A DNA stretch of 36,904 nt from CAZRRV01 sp964602735. Lineage in GTDB: Bacteria; Bacillota; Clostridia; Oscillospirales; Acutalibacteraceae. The translations under genes were made by a program, and so were the position numbers. How positions within the stretch are numbered: the first letter of the stretch is position 1; each line of letters begins with the position of its first letter. Positions 24,134 through 33,100 of the stretch are shown one piece after another. Where the stretch lies: contig CAZRRV010000013.1 in assembly GCA_964602735.1 (NCBI GenBank), positions 1 through 36,904 on the forward strand, in the 5' to 3' direction. The notes under the pieces are model-generated. The model was not told the DNA's origin, searched no databases, and saw nothing but the letters and a program-made list of their open reading frames with translations.

Positions 24134-24300
24134 TTGACAGCGACGCCCGGGGTTTGTATCGTGGGATACGGGCGAGGAAAAGGAACAGCGAAATTGCGGC
24201 TCCGGGGACGGGAATCCGTTATAAGGCTGTGCGGCGGATAAGCCGGCCAAAGGCAACGAAGCCTTGAGGAGATAGCCGTAATCCGAATACGTAAATCGGG
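24134..24300 (+). ncRNA. Unassigned structured interval, possible small RNA
   Basis: The interval 24073-24489 has no credible gene. TTGACA (24134-24139) lies 17 bp from TATCGT (24157-24162). Downstream, ATTGCGGCT (24193-24201) pairs with AGCCGTAAT (24274-24282; 9 bp with one GU), enclosing AAGGC-AACGAA-GCCTT (24250-24265) and other short helices. Further on, GGCACACGG can pair with CCGTGCGCC (about 24342-24382). I do not recognise the family. It could instead be decayed mobile DNA or the 3' region of ribU, which runs towards it. Confidence 0.3.
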
Positions 24301-24489
24301 AGGGCAGACGGGGAAAAGAACACGGACTTTCTTCGCTGCGCTCCGGTCGGCACACGGCGCCCGCCGGACTCCGTGCGCCCCGCAAAGGTTCACGGGCGAT
24401 ATCATCGGCCGCAGTAACAACGAACCGCTAGGAATCGGCAGAGGCAATAGCAGGCAGAAAACCGATTATAAAAATCGAAGCGCTGCGGG

Positions 24490-25190
24490 TCAGTCGCGGA
24501 TTTTTTTCAGCAACGGGCTTACTGCAAGGTAGAGTATAACGGCGGCCGCGCAGTTAATACCCGCTTTCAGCAGATTAAAGGGGATAATGGCGGGCAGCAG
24601 CATANNNNNNNNNNNNNNNNNNNNNNNNNNNNNNNNNNNNNNNNNNNNNNNNNNNNNNNNNNNNNNNNNNNNNNNNNNNNNNNNNNNNNNNNNNNNNNNN
24701 NNNNGCAGTTAATACCCGCTTTCAGCAGATTAAAGGGGATAATGGCGGGCAGCAGCATAGCGGCGACCCCCGCCACGGTTGCCCCGAGGAATATGCCGGT
24801 AAACACAAGGTTCAGCGGGATCATAAGCGCGGTTGTGGCGATCGTAGAGGCGACGGCGGAAATTACAAGCCGCGGCAGAGTTTTCGCTTTGCGGCAAACC
24901 GTTCCGAAAATAAGCACCATCGCTTCCGATGCGATAAAGTGCATTAAAAAACCGATCCAGCCGTCTCCGCCGAGCAGAAACGCCTGAATAAGGCAGGTGA
25001 CGAGCAGCGCCGTCGTGCCGGGGATTATACCTGCTGTCAATGTGCAGATTATGATGAAAATGTCCGCCATATCGTATTTAAGAAACGGGGCGGAGGGAAT
25101 CAGCGGCACCTGCAGCACCAGAATACTTACAACCGACAGCGCGGCGAAAAGCGCGGTAAGCACAACGGTCAGAACCTTTTTTTTATTCAC
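24490..25190 (-). CDS. ribU: Riboflavin ECF transporter substrate-binding S component
   Basis: A polytopic membrane protein with RibU features: PFLKYDMADI near the N-terminus, TCLIQAFLLGGDGWIGFLMHF and about six hydrophobic segments. It captures riboflavin/FMN and works with the shared EcfAA'T energising module, not in this window. GTG 25190 has AGGAGG about 8 nt upstream. An N-gap interrupts the gene. Removing the gap and the duplicated 55 bp keeps the frame and extends the protein with AAAVILYLAVSPLLKKIRD to a TGA at 24492-24490, total 181 residues, the usual length. Reading through the Ns unadjusted gives a wrong C-terminus. Expression is controlled by the FMN riboswitch and terminator just upstream. 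Confidence 0.92.
24605..24704. other. Assembly gap (100 N) inside ribU
   Basis: Exactly 100 N flanked by identical 55-bp copies (24550-24604 and 24705-24759), as at the first gap. Merging the copies restores an in-frame RibU C-terminus of expected length, so no sequence needs to be missing. Confidence 0.95.
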
Positions 25191-25216
25191 GGCGAAGTCC
25201 TCCTTTTTACTTTACG

Positions 25217-25241
25217 CAAAAGCCCCGCCTTACAGCGGGGC
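25217..25241 (-). terminator. Riboswitch-controlled terminator upstream of ribU
   Basis: On the - strand GCCCCGC-TGTAAG-GCGGGGC is followed by TTTTGCG. It lies between the FMN aptamer and the ribU ribosome binding site, as expected for an expression platform that terminates transcription when FMN is bound. Confidence 0.88.
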
Positions 25242-25270
25242 AGACATTTCTTTTTACGGCATGAACCGTT

Positions 25271-25400
25271 CCTTCTCCCGTCCGGACTGTAACCGTCGGT
25301 TCCGGATTCGCACCGGATCGGCCGCGTCAACGCGGTTCACGGACTTATCGCCGCTATCGGCGAAACACCGTCGGTGAGGAATCTCACCTCGCCCCGAAGA
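25271..25400 (-). promoter_or_regulatory. FMN riboswitch (RFN element)
   Basis: The - strand shows the canonical RFN blocks in order: TCTTCGGGGCGAGGTGAGAT, TCCTCACCGACGGT, TAAGTCCGTGAACC, GATCCGGTGCGAATCCGGAA, CCGACGGTTACAGTCCGGAC and GGGAGAAGGAACG, with the first and last closing stem P1. It senses FMN and should switch off ribU when flavin is plentiful. It starts 36 nt after the stop of the Asp23-family gene, so it could be read from that gene's promoter or from its own weak one. Confidence 0.97.
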
Positions 25401-25435
25401 ATATTTTATTATTGAGGGATACGGTAAATAAAACC

Positions 25436-25783
25436 TTATTTTACCGAATCTTCGGCAAGGGTCACATCCCCTACCAGAACATCAACCTTTGCGACGGCGT
25501 TGCCCGTCATGGTCTGAACTTTATCTTTAACATTTTCCTGAACCGCCTCGGCGACGGTTTTCAGCCGGACGTTGCTTTTAAGCGTCACTCCTACCGAAAT
25601 ATTCAATGTACCGTTGTCCCAGTTCACCGATACTGCTTTTTCATATTCGTTTTTCGGCATTATATTCCTGAAATTCACGGGTTTGGAATATAACCCGGCG
25701 ACCCCTTCGACCTCACGGGCCGCCATTCCGGCTATTTTGGCGACGACCGCCGCATTTATCGCGACAGAAGATTTTTCGCTCAT
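25436..25783 (-). CDS. Asp23/Gls24 family envelope stress protein
   Basis: 115 residues. AINAAVVAKIAGMAAREVEGVAG is the characteristic Asp23/YloU start, followed by NISVGVTLKSNVRLKTVAEAVQENVKDKVQTMTG and VDVLVGDVTL. Members are small cytoplasmic or membrane-associated proteins linked with envelope stress or, as YloU, found near fatty-acid or dihydroxyacetone-kinase genes. Here it stands alone, with its own promoter at 25845-25872 and ribU downstream. The start is ATG 25783. Confidence 0.92.
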   Translation of the reverse strand: MSEKSSVAINAAVVAKIAGMAAREVEGVAGLYSKPVNFRNIMPKNEYEKAVSVNWDNGTLNISVGVTLKSNVRLKTVAEAVQENVKDKVQTMTGNAVAKVDVLVGDVTLAEDSVK

Positions 25784-25844
25784 ATTTTCAGTCCCCTTAA
25801 CTTTTTGCCGAACATAAGATCGGCGTCTTTCAAACCGTGGTTCT

Positions 25845-25872
25845 ATTATACCAGTGTGGGTGAAAAATTCAA
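25845..25872 (-). promoter_or_regulatory. Promoter of the Asp23-family gene
   Basis: On the - strand TTGAAT (25872-25867) and a perfect TATAAT (25850-25845) are 16 bp apart. It is arranged divergently to the promoter at 25894-25922, with only 21 bp between the two -35 hexamers. Confidence 0.75.
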
Positions 25873-25893
25873 TAGCAATTTGCGGTATTTACT

Positions 25894-25922
25894 TTGCATT
25901 TTTTCGTTTCTTGCGGTATAAT
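25894..25922 (+). promoter_or_regulatory. Promoter of the MBL-fold hydrolase gene
   Basis: TTGCAT (25894-25899) and TATAAT (25917-25922) at 17-bp spacing, about 48 nt before the ATG at 25971. Confidence 0.78.
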
Positions 25923-25970
25923 TTAAGAAAATCCGGAATTATTACGGAACGGGAAACGGAGTGGCTTTTT

Positions 25971-26849
25971 ATGTTTGAACTGATTCGCGCGGGGTTAAAT
26001 ACATATTATATCGAAAGCCCGGTAAAAATAGGCGTTTATAAACTGAATGACAAAGATGTTTGCCTTATCGACACGGGAAACAGTTCCGCGGTCGGCAGGA
26101 AAGCGGCGTCGATTGTCGAACTGAACGGCTGGACGGTGCGAATGATAATAAACACCCATTCGCACGCCGATCATTGCGGGGGAAACGCGTTCCTGCAGAA
26201 GCGGTACGGATGCCCCGCGTATTCCGCCCCTACCGAGGCCACCTACATTTCCTATCCGCTGCTTGAACCGGCGGCGCTTTACGGCGGATGCCCCGACGGA
26301 AGTCTGCGCGGGAAATCGTTTATGGCAGAGGCGAGCGATTGCCGCTCAATCGAAGATATAACGATGCCTGCCGGGTTGGAATATACCTACCTCAACGGGC
26401 ACTGTATGCAGATGCTGGGCATTAAGACGGACGACGGCGTATGGTTTATGGGGGATTGCGTATCGCGGGCCGAGATTCTGGAAAAATATCACATAACGGT
26501 GATGTTCGATGTGGCGGCGGAACTGCGAACCCTTGATAAAATCGCGGATTTGCGGGGAAATCTGTTTATCCCTTCCCACACCGAAGCGCTTACATCGCTT
26601 GCCGGAATTATCGCCGTAAACCGGGCGCATATAAATGAAATCTGCGACCTGCTGTGTGCGCTGTGCGCGACCCCGCTCACCTCCGACGGTATTCTCAAGG
26701 CCGTTTTCGAGCATTTCGATATGCGCCACACACCGCAGCAGCACGCGCTTATCGGCTACACCGTGCGTTCGTACCTGTCGTATCTTGTCGATACAAACAG
26801 GCTGACGTTGCAAATCGAAGACGGAATGCTTACGTACAGCGCGGTTTAA
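25971..26849 (+). CDS. Metallo-beta-lactamase fold hydrolase
   Basis: 292 residues, cytoplasmic (no signal). The intact metal motif NTHSHADHCGGN, CLIDTG before it, NGHCMQMLG and FMGDCVSR after it identify an active-type dinuclear MBL hydrolase of the glyoxalase II/beta-lactamase-like group. The C-terminal ~90 residues (NRAHINEICDLL, FDMRHTPQQHALIGYTVRSY) form a helical, winged-helix-like extension seen in several clostridial MBL proteins. The frame is open upstream to 25854, but the promoter lies there. ATG 25971 with GGAG upstream is the start. Its stop is 6 nt from the convergent stop of the peptidase gene. The substrate is unknown. Confidence 0.9.
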   Translation: MFELIRAGLNTYYIESPVKIGVYKLNDKDVCLIDTGNSSAVGRKAASIVELNGWTVRMIINTHSHADHCGGNAFLQKRYGCPAYSAPTEATYISYPLLEPAALYGGCPDGSLRGKSFMAEASDCRSIEDITMPAGLEYTYLNGHCMQMLGIKTDDGVWFMGDCVSRAEILEKYHITVMFDVAAELRTLDKIADLRGNLFIPSHTEALTSLAGIIAVNRAHINEICDLLCALCATPLTSDGILKAVFEHFDMRHTPQQHALIGYTVRSYLSYLVDTNRLTLQIEDGMLTYSAV

Positions 26850-26855
26850 CCCGTG

Positions 26856-28064
26856 TTACGGCTCCATACTGCGGCACGTATTGATACGGTACGCCTCGGT
26901 TGTGTAGTTTTTACCGACTTTTTCCGAAGTTTCAAGGTCGTTAAAATGCCACCATTCGGAAGCCAGAGGATAAAGACCCGCTTTCGTACAAATGTCGCGG
27001 AGCTGCAGGGCGGCGGCGGTCATGGTTGTGGCGGGGGAAACGCTGCGCCATGCCGTCTTTGAAGAACTGTTGACGGGGCGCGACATCGAAACCGCGGCGG
27101 GGCTGAGCTCATGTATATCGCTGGGCATCTTGCATTCGTCGTATTTGGTTACGACTGCGTATTTATAACCTCCCGTAAGCCGGTAATCCATCTCGCGCAC
27201 CCTGGCGAGCGAAACGTCCATCGCGCATCCCCACTGGTGAGTTGACGCTCCGTTCGCTATGAACCAGTTTATGCTCCATGGCGCACGGTTGATCGTCCGT
27301 CGCACCTTGTCGTTATACTCGCAAAGCGCTTTCAAACTTTCCGCTACCTTTATCTGTACATCGTAGGGGCGGAAAGTTTCGTTTAGAATAAGCGTATATC
27401 CCTCTTCAAGCGCGAGTTCCTGGGCTTTGTAAATTTTTTTCACCATACCGTAATTTGCCGCCATTACCGCCTGCTCGACATCAAGCCTTGCATTGTAACA
27501 TACCGCCTGGTACAGCCTTTCCCCGGTAATATCGGGAATATCGACCCCGGACGAAACGAAAACCGAGGCGCTCGAATTGGTGTTGTTTACGACTATCGAC
27601 GGCACAACATCGGAAATATTCAAATAACAGTATTTGTTATCGACCCAGCCGGCGTTGCTGTCGCGTGCGATCATCCACCAGTGGTCGTCGCGCTCTTCCA
27701 GAACCGTAAACGAATCGCCCGGATTGAGCGTTTCGATAATTTCGCTGTTGGTGTCGGCGGAATAGTAAACCGGCGTTTCGATTGAGGCGTATCCCGTAGA
27801 GCCGCTTAACGGCAGCTCGAATTCGTCGGATTCCTCGCCTCTTAAATTTTCGTGCAGATATGTGATTTCGTAATCCCCGTCAGACGATTCGCCTACAAGA
27901 GGATTGGCGTAATCGGAATAATAATCGAATTCGCCGAGAGTCGGATCGTCGGAGAATATAAAGCAGGACGAAAGTGTCAGCGGCAGTATCATTACAAGCG
28001 GCACAAACAGCAGGCGGCGGTAATTGCCGGATGCCCGCGCCGTTTTTCCGTGTTTTGTTTTCAC
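26856..28064 (-). CDS. SH3-domain lipoprotein with M15 (VanX/VanY-like) D,D-peptidase domain
   Basis: 402 residues from GTG 28064, which sits one base after the stop of the preceding gene, implying translational re-initiation. The signal peptide ends in LSSC, so it is a lipoprotein. A bacterial SH3 domain spans about 88-150 (ETPVYYSADTNSEIIETLNP, DHWWMIARDSNAGWV). The C-terminal half is peptidase M15: NETFRPYDVQ, the Zn/catalytic motif STHQWGCAMD (SxHxxGxAxD) and EWWHFND with the EWWHF of D-Ala-D-Ala dipeptidases. It probably trims D-Ala-containing wall peptides outside the cell. No vanH/vanA partner is present, so glycopeptide resistance is not implied. Confidence 0.9.
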   Translation of the reverse strand: MKTKHGKTARASGNYRRLLFVPLVMILPLTLSSCFIFSDDPTLGEFDYYSDYANPLVGESSDGDYEITYLHENLRGEESDEFELPLSGSTGYASIETPVYYSADTNSEIIETLNPGDSFTVLEERDDHWWMIARDSNAGWVDNKYCYLNISDVVPSIVVNNTNSSASVFVSSGVDIPDITGERLYQAVCYNARLDVEQAVMAANYGMVKKIYKAQELALEEGYTLILNETFRPYDVQIKVAESLKALCEYNDKVRRTINRAPWSINWFIANGASTHQWGCAMDVSLARVREMDYRLTGGYKYAVVTKYDECKMPSDIHELSPAAVSMSRPVNSSSKTAWRSVSPATTMTAAALQLRDICTKAGLYPLASEWWHFNDLETSEKVGKNYTTEAYRINTCRSMEP

Positions 28065-28065
28065 T

Positions 28066-28482
28066 TTAATATTTTTGCGCCGTTTCGAATATTCTCGCGG
28101 GCAGTTCTTCATCATCGCACGATACCGTAAACACGAACAGCACATCGGTATTTTGCGACAGTTCGGCGACCTTCGCCATAAAATCCGCAAGTTTTTCGTA
28201 GTCGCGGCCGCCTATGCGAAGCGTGGCGTCGATATAAACATCGGTTAAATCGTAATTGCCGGCGCACAGGCCGCACAGGAATCCGTAGAAACCGTCATAC
28301 CCCGAAACACGGTAACTGTCGATATCGATAAGCCGCGCGCGATGAGTTATGCTGTAAGTAAGTGTCGGCCCTTTCTCAACACAGACCACATTGCCGTCGG
28401 AACTGTCGACCGCGGAGTTTACCGCGTCGATCAGCTTCTTGGTTTTCCCCGACCCTTTGTGGCCTGTAATCAGTTTTATCAT
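28066..28482 (-). CDS. Small P-loop NTPase-like protein
   Basis: 138 residues with Walker A GHKGSGKT (7-14) at the very start and a Walker-B-like strand DVYIDATLRIG. It has no membrane segment. The rest (DIDSYRVSGYDGFYGFLCGL, KLADFMAKVAELSQNTDVLF) suggests a compact RecA/thymidine-kinase-like core, but no specific family can be named from sight. AAGGAAG precedes ATG 28482. It lies 55 nt after pgi and is followed, one base after its stop, by the M15 lipoprotein gene. A three-gene - strand unit is likely. Confidence 0.78.
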   Translation of the reverse strand: MIKLITGHKGSGKTKKLIDAVNSAVDSSDGNVVCVEKGPTLTYSITHRARLIDIDSYRVSGYDGFYGFLCGLCAGNYDLTDVYIDATLRIGGRDYEKLADFMAKVAELSQNTDVLFVFTVSCDDEELPARIFETAQKY

Positions 28483-28537
28483 TTTCCATAACTTCCTTTC
28501 TTTCGTATATATCCCGCGCCGGCGGTGTCCCTTCCGG

Positions 28538-29875
28538 CTATTTCAGTCTGGCTTCGAGAGCCTCCCGCTGCGATTCGTAGCCCGGCTTGCCGAGCATGGC
28601 GAACATATTTTTTTTGTAGCTTTCAACGCCCGGCTGATCGAAAGGATTTACCCCGAGCAGATAGCCCGAGACCGCGCAAGCTTTTTCAAAGAAATAAATC
28701 AGCCTGCCCAGATGTTCCTCGTCGGCCCTGTCAACGGTGATGACGGTATTCGGCACGCCGCCGTCGCTGTGGGCGAGTACCGTGCCTTCGAACGCTTTGC
28801 GGTTCACATACGACATCCGCCTGCCCGCAAGGAAATTAAGCCCGTCGCCGTCATCGCCGGCCCGTTCTATCGTAATATCGTCTCCGGCGTCTTTTATCTG
28901 CAAGACGGTTTCAAAGAGAATGCGCGATCCGTCTTGAATATACTGCCCCATCGAGTGCAGATCGGTGCTGAATACCGCCGACGCCGGGAAAATGCCCTTG
29001 CTGTCTTTCCCCTCGCTTTCGCCGAAAAGCTGTTTGTACCATTCGTTGAACATCGTGAACCGCGGTTCGTAGGCGGTTACGAGTTCCACCGTTTTGCCCT
29101 TGCGGTAAAATATATTGCGCAGCGCCGCGTAGCGGTAGCATCCGTTCGAGAACAAATCGGCGTCGGAATATTCCGAACGCGCCGCCGCCGCTCCTTCCAT
29201 CAGGGCGTTCAAATCGGCCCCGCTTACGGCAATCGGCAACAGCCCTACGGCGGAAAGCACCGAATATCTTCCGCCCACATCATCGGGTACGGTGAAAGTT
29301 TTCCATCCCCGTTCGTCGGCCTGGCGCTTTAATGTGCCGCGTTCCCGGTCGGTAGTAACGTAAATGCGGCGGTTTGCCTCGTCTTTCCCGACGGTTTTTT
29401 CGAGATATTCGCGCAATACGCGGAAAGCTATCGCGGGCTCGGTTGTGGTTCCGGATTTTGAAATTACATTAAGCGATACGCGTTTGCCGTCGCAAAGCCT
29501 GAGTATTTCGGAAAGATATGTTCCGCTCAAACCGTTGCCGACAAAATAAATGTTTGGGGTTTTTTTCGGAAGTTCGTTATAAAGCGGCGAATGCAGGAAT
29601 TCGACGGCTGCTCTCGCGCCCAGATAAGATCCGCCGATGCCAATTACCAGAAGCACATCGCTGTTTTCGCATATTTCCGACGCCGCCGACTGTATGCGCG
29701 AAAACTCTTCGCGGTCGTAATTCACCGGCAAATCGAGCCATCCCAGAAAATCCCGGCCCGCTCCCGAGCGGTTATGCAGCATTTCGTGAGCAGCGGCAAC
29801 GAACGGCCGCATCCCCGGAAGATCGTTTTCCCGCAGAAAAGGAGCGGCGAACTTATCGTTAAACTCGAGTGACAT
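28538..29875 (-). CDS. pgi: Glucose-6-phosphate isomerase
   Basis: 445 residues, typical for the short Bacillota GPI. Signature segments are IGIGGSYLGARAAVEFL, NVISKSGTTTEPAIAFR, DDVGGRYSVLSAVGLLP and GQYIQDGSRILFET, plus the C-terminal NPFDQPGVESYKKNMFAMLG. It interconverts glucose-6-phosphate and fructose-6-phosphate in the cytoplasm. ATG 29875 (MSLEFNDKF) has GAGGGA upstream and lies below a good promoter at 29901-29929; an extension to 29929 would run through that promoter. It is the first gene of a - strand unit with the P-loop protein and the M15 lipoprotein. Confidence 0.97.
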   Translation of the reverse strand: MSLEFNDKFAAPFLRENDLPGMRPFVAAAHEMLHNRSGAGRDFLGWLDLPVNYDREEFSRIQSAASEICENSDVLLVIGIGGSYLGARAAVEFLHSPLYNELPKKTPNIYFVGNGLSGTYLSEILRLCDGKRVSLNVISKSGTTTEPAIAFRVLREYLEKTVGKDEANRRIYVTTDRERGTLKRQADERGWKTFTVPDDVGGRYSVLSAVGLLPIAVSGADLNALMEGAAAARSEYSDADLFSNGCYRYAALRNIFYRKGKTVELVTAYEPRFTMFNEWYKQLFGESEGKDSKGIFPASAVFSTDLHSMGQYIQDGSRILFETVLQIKDAGDDITIERAGDDGDGLNFLAGRRMSYVNRKAFEGTVLAHSDGGVPNTVITVDRADEEHLGRLIYFFEKACAVSGYLLGVNPFDQPGVESYKKNMFAMLGKPGYESQREALEARLK

Positions 29876-29900
29876 ACCGACAATCCCTCTTTCCGATATT

Positions 29901-29929
29901 ATTTTACTATATCCCCGCGCCCTTTTCAA
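29901..29929 (-). promoter_or_regulatory. Promoter of pgi
   Basis: On the - strand TTGAAA (29929-29924) and TAAAAT (29906-29901) are 17 bp apart. Confidence 0.7.
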
Positions 29930-30081
29930 TAAAAATATTTTTTATTTGTCGCCCGGCCGCCACACGGATTAAAAACCGCTCCGCGGGCGGATCCCCCGCG
30001 TTTTCGAAGGAAAAGTCACGAAAAAACGGCACACGGCCGCCGCGCATCGGACGCCGGCGTGCAAAAAATATAAAAAAAATA

Positions 30082-30110
30082 TTTACTTTACGGCGGTTTG
30101 GTGCTATTCT
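30082..30110 (+). promoter_or_regulatory. Promoter candidate of nifJ
   Basis: TTTACT (30082-30087) and TATTCT (30105-30110) are 17 bp apart, in an A/T-rich stretch that follows GC-rich DNA. The 322-nt interval between pgi and nifJ (29876-30197) holds this, the pgi promoter and no gene. Confidence 0.5.
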
Positions 30111-30197
30111 TAAAAGAGCGAAAAAGACATTTAGAAACAAAGAATTCTCTTTTGCTTCTTTTTTGCGGAATATTTTATGTTTGGAGATGCTGTTCGT

Positions 30198-33100
30198 ATG
30201 GCACGGAAAATGAAGACGATGGACGGCAACAACGCCGCCGCGCATGTATCTTACGCGTTTACGGAAGTAGCGGGGATATACCCGATTACACCGTCGAGCC
30301 CGATGGCGGATTATGTTGACCAGTGGTCCGCGGCGGGGACGAAAAACATTTTCGGGACAACGGTGAATGTGGTTGAAATGGAATCGGAATCCGGTGCCGC
30401 CGGAGCCGTTCACGGTTCGCTCGCGGCGGGGGCGCTTACTACCACATACACCGCCTCGCAGGGTCTGCTTTTGATGATACCCAATATGTATAAAATCGCC
30501 GGCGAACTCCTTCCGGCGGTGTTCCATGTTTCTGCGCGCTGCGTCGCCTCGCACGCGCTGAATATTTTCGGCGACCATTCGGATGTTTACGCCTGCCGCC
30601 AGACTGGGTTCGCGATGCTGGCCGAAACCAACCCGCAGGAGGTTATGGATCTCGGAGCCGTGGCGCATCTCGCCGCCATCGAAGGCCGCGTACCTTTCCT
30701 GAATTTCTTCGACGGGTTCAGAACATCCCATGAAATTCAGAAAATTGCCGTATGGGATTACGACGATCTGAAAGAAATGTGCAATATGGACGCGGTAGCC
30801 GCATTCCGCAGACGCGCCCTTAACCCCGAGCACCCGACGATGCGCGGTTCGCACGAAAACGGCGATATATTCTTCCAGAACCGCGAGGCGTGCAATAAAT
30901 ATTACAACGCCGTACCCGGTATTGTCGAAAAATACATGGACAAAGTAAACGCCAAATTGGGCACCGATTATAAACTGTTTAACTATTACGGCGCCCCCGA
31001 CGCCGATCGCGTTATTATCGCCATGGGCTCGGTATGCGATGTTACCGAGGAGGTTATCGATTATCTGAACGCGGCGGGAGAAAAAGTCGGTCTTGTGAAA
31101 GTCCGGCTGTACCGCCCGTTCTCGGCCGAGAAACTTGCGGAGGCCATTCCGCAATCGGTCAAGCGGATAGCGGTGCTCGACCGCACCAAAGAACCGGGCG
31201 CGCTCGGGGAGCCGCTGTATCTCGATGTTGTGGGCGCGCTCGCGCAGACCGGGCGGCAGATCGATGTAATCGGCGGGCGTTACGGTCTCGGCTCGAAAGA
31301 CACACCGCCTTCGAGCATTTTCGCGGTTTACGCCGAACTGGCGAAAGACAGCCCGAAGCGTCAGTTTACCGTCGGCATCAACGATGATGTTACCTATTTG
31401 TCGATTGAGGAAAAGCCCGCTCCGAACACCGCCGCGCCGGGTACAATCGAGTGCAAGTTCTGGGGCCTTGGCGGAGACGGAACCGTCGGCGCGAACAAAA
31501 ACTCAATCAAAATCATAGGCGACCATACCGACAAATATGTTCAGGCGTATTTCCAGTACGACTCCAAAAAAACCGGGGGCATTACCGTATCCCATCTTCG
31601 GTTCGGCGACAAACCGATTAAGAGCCCGTACTATATAAACAAAGCCGATTTCGTGGCGTGCCACAACCCCTCGTATATCGACAAGGGCTTTCCGATGGTC
31701 AACGATGTCAAGCCCGGGGGAGTGTTCCTTATCAACTGCCAGTGGACGCCCGGGGAACTTTCACAGCACATGCCCGCCGACGCAAAGCGCTATATAGCTA
31801 AAAACAATGTGCAGGTTTACACCGTAAACGCCATCGATCTCGCGGCCGAAATCGGTATGGGAAAGCGTACCAACACCATTTTGCAGTCGGCGTTTTTCGC
31901 GCTTGCGAAAATTATGCCGGAGGAAGACGCCATCCGATATATGAAAGAGGCGGCGACAAAATCCTATTCCAAAAAAGGGCAGGAGATTGTCGACATGAAT
32001 CACAGGGCGATCGACGCGGGCGCGACGGCGTTTGTTAAAGTCGACGTGCCGGCGGAATGGGCAAACGCGGTCGACGGACCTGCCGACAAGCCCTCCGAAG
32101 GCCCCGCGAAACTTGTGAAAATGGTTGATACGATTTTGAAACCCGTATCGAAAATGAACGGCGACAGTCTGCCTGTTTCGGTGTTCGCTGATTACGCCGA
32201 CGGAACTTTCGAGCAGGGAGCCTCGGCTTACGAAAAGCGCGGCGTCGCGGTCAATGTCCCGGAGTGGAACCCGGAAACATGCGCGAAATGCAACCGCTGT
32301 TCTTTCGTCTGCCCGCACGCCACAATCCGCCCCTACGCGCTGAACGACGATGAAGTCGCGAACGCCCCGGCGCAGATGAAAAAAGCGCCGAAACCCGTGG
32401 TGAAAACGAACTACACTTATACTTTGGCGGTTTCGCCCATGGATTGCATGGGATGCGGCGTCTGTGTCGGAGTGTGCCCGACAAATTCGCTGAAAATGGT
32501 CCCCCGCGAAACTCAGGACAATCAGCAGGCCGTATTCGATTACTGCAACTCGAAAGTTACCGAAAAACCCGAAACACTGACCCCGGTAAATGTTATTTCC
32601 TCGCAGTTCAAAAAGCCTCTGCTTGAGTTCTCGGGGTCGTGCGCCGGTTGCGCGGAAACTTCATACGCCCGCCTCGTAACCCAGCTTTACGGCGACAGGA
32701 TGTACATATCCAACGCCACCGGGTGCTCCTCAATCTGGGGCGGCGCCGCCGCGACATCGCCTTACACCACCGATAAAAACGGCCGCGGACCCGCCTGGGG
32801 CAACTCGCTGTTTGAAGATAACGCCGAACACGGGCTCGGAATGTATCTGGGGCAGAAGTCGATCAGGGATCATCTGATCGAACTTGTAAAGCGGATTGAA
32901 ACGGCGCCGCAGGCGAACGGGGAGCTTAAAGCCGCCGCCGCCCGCTATCTTGAAACCGTCGACGACGGCGAAACGAACGCCGCGGCCTCCGAAGCGCTTG
33001 TAAAAGAGGCGGAAAAGACGGCGGCCACCTGCGAAATATGCGCCGAGATTTGCGAAAACAGCGACTTCCTTTCCAAAAAATCGGTATGGATGTTCGGAGG

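Noticed and set aside
24109..24447. - strand ORF 24109-24447 downstream of ribU
   Set aside because: Arg/Pro/Ser-rich with no start signal, and it overlaps the structured interval. It looks non-coding.
26856..28064. Vancomycin-resistance determinant (VanX/VanY)
   Set aside because: The M15 motifs fit, but there is no vanH, vanA/B or vanRS nearby. SH3-linked M15 lipoproteins are ordinary wall enzymes in Clostridia.
29907..31154. 415-codon antisense frame opposite nifJ and other long frames opposite nifJ and pgi
   Set aside because: They are codon-bias shadows of highly conserved genes. No homology features are visible in the translations.
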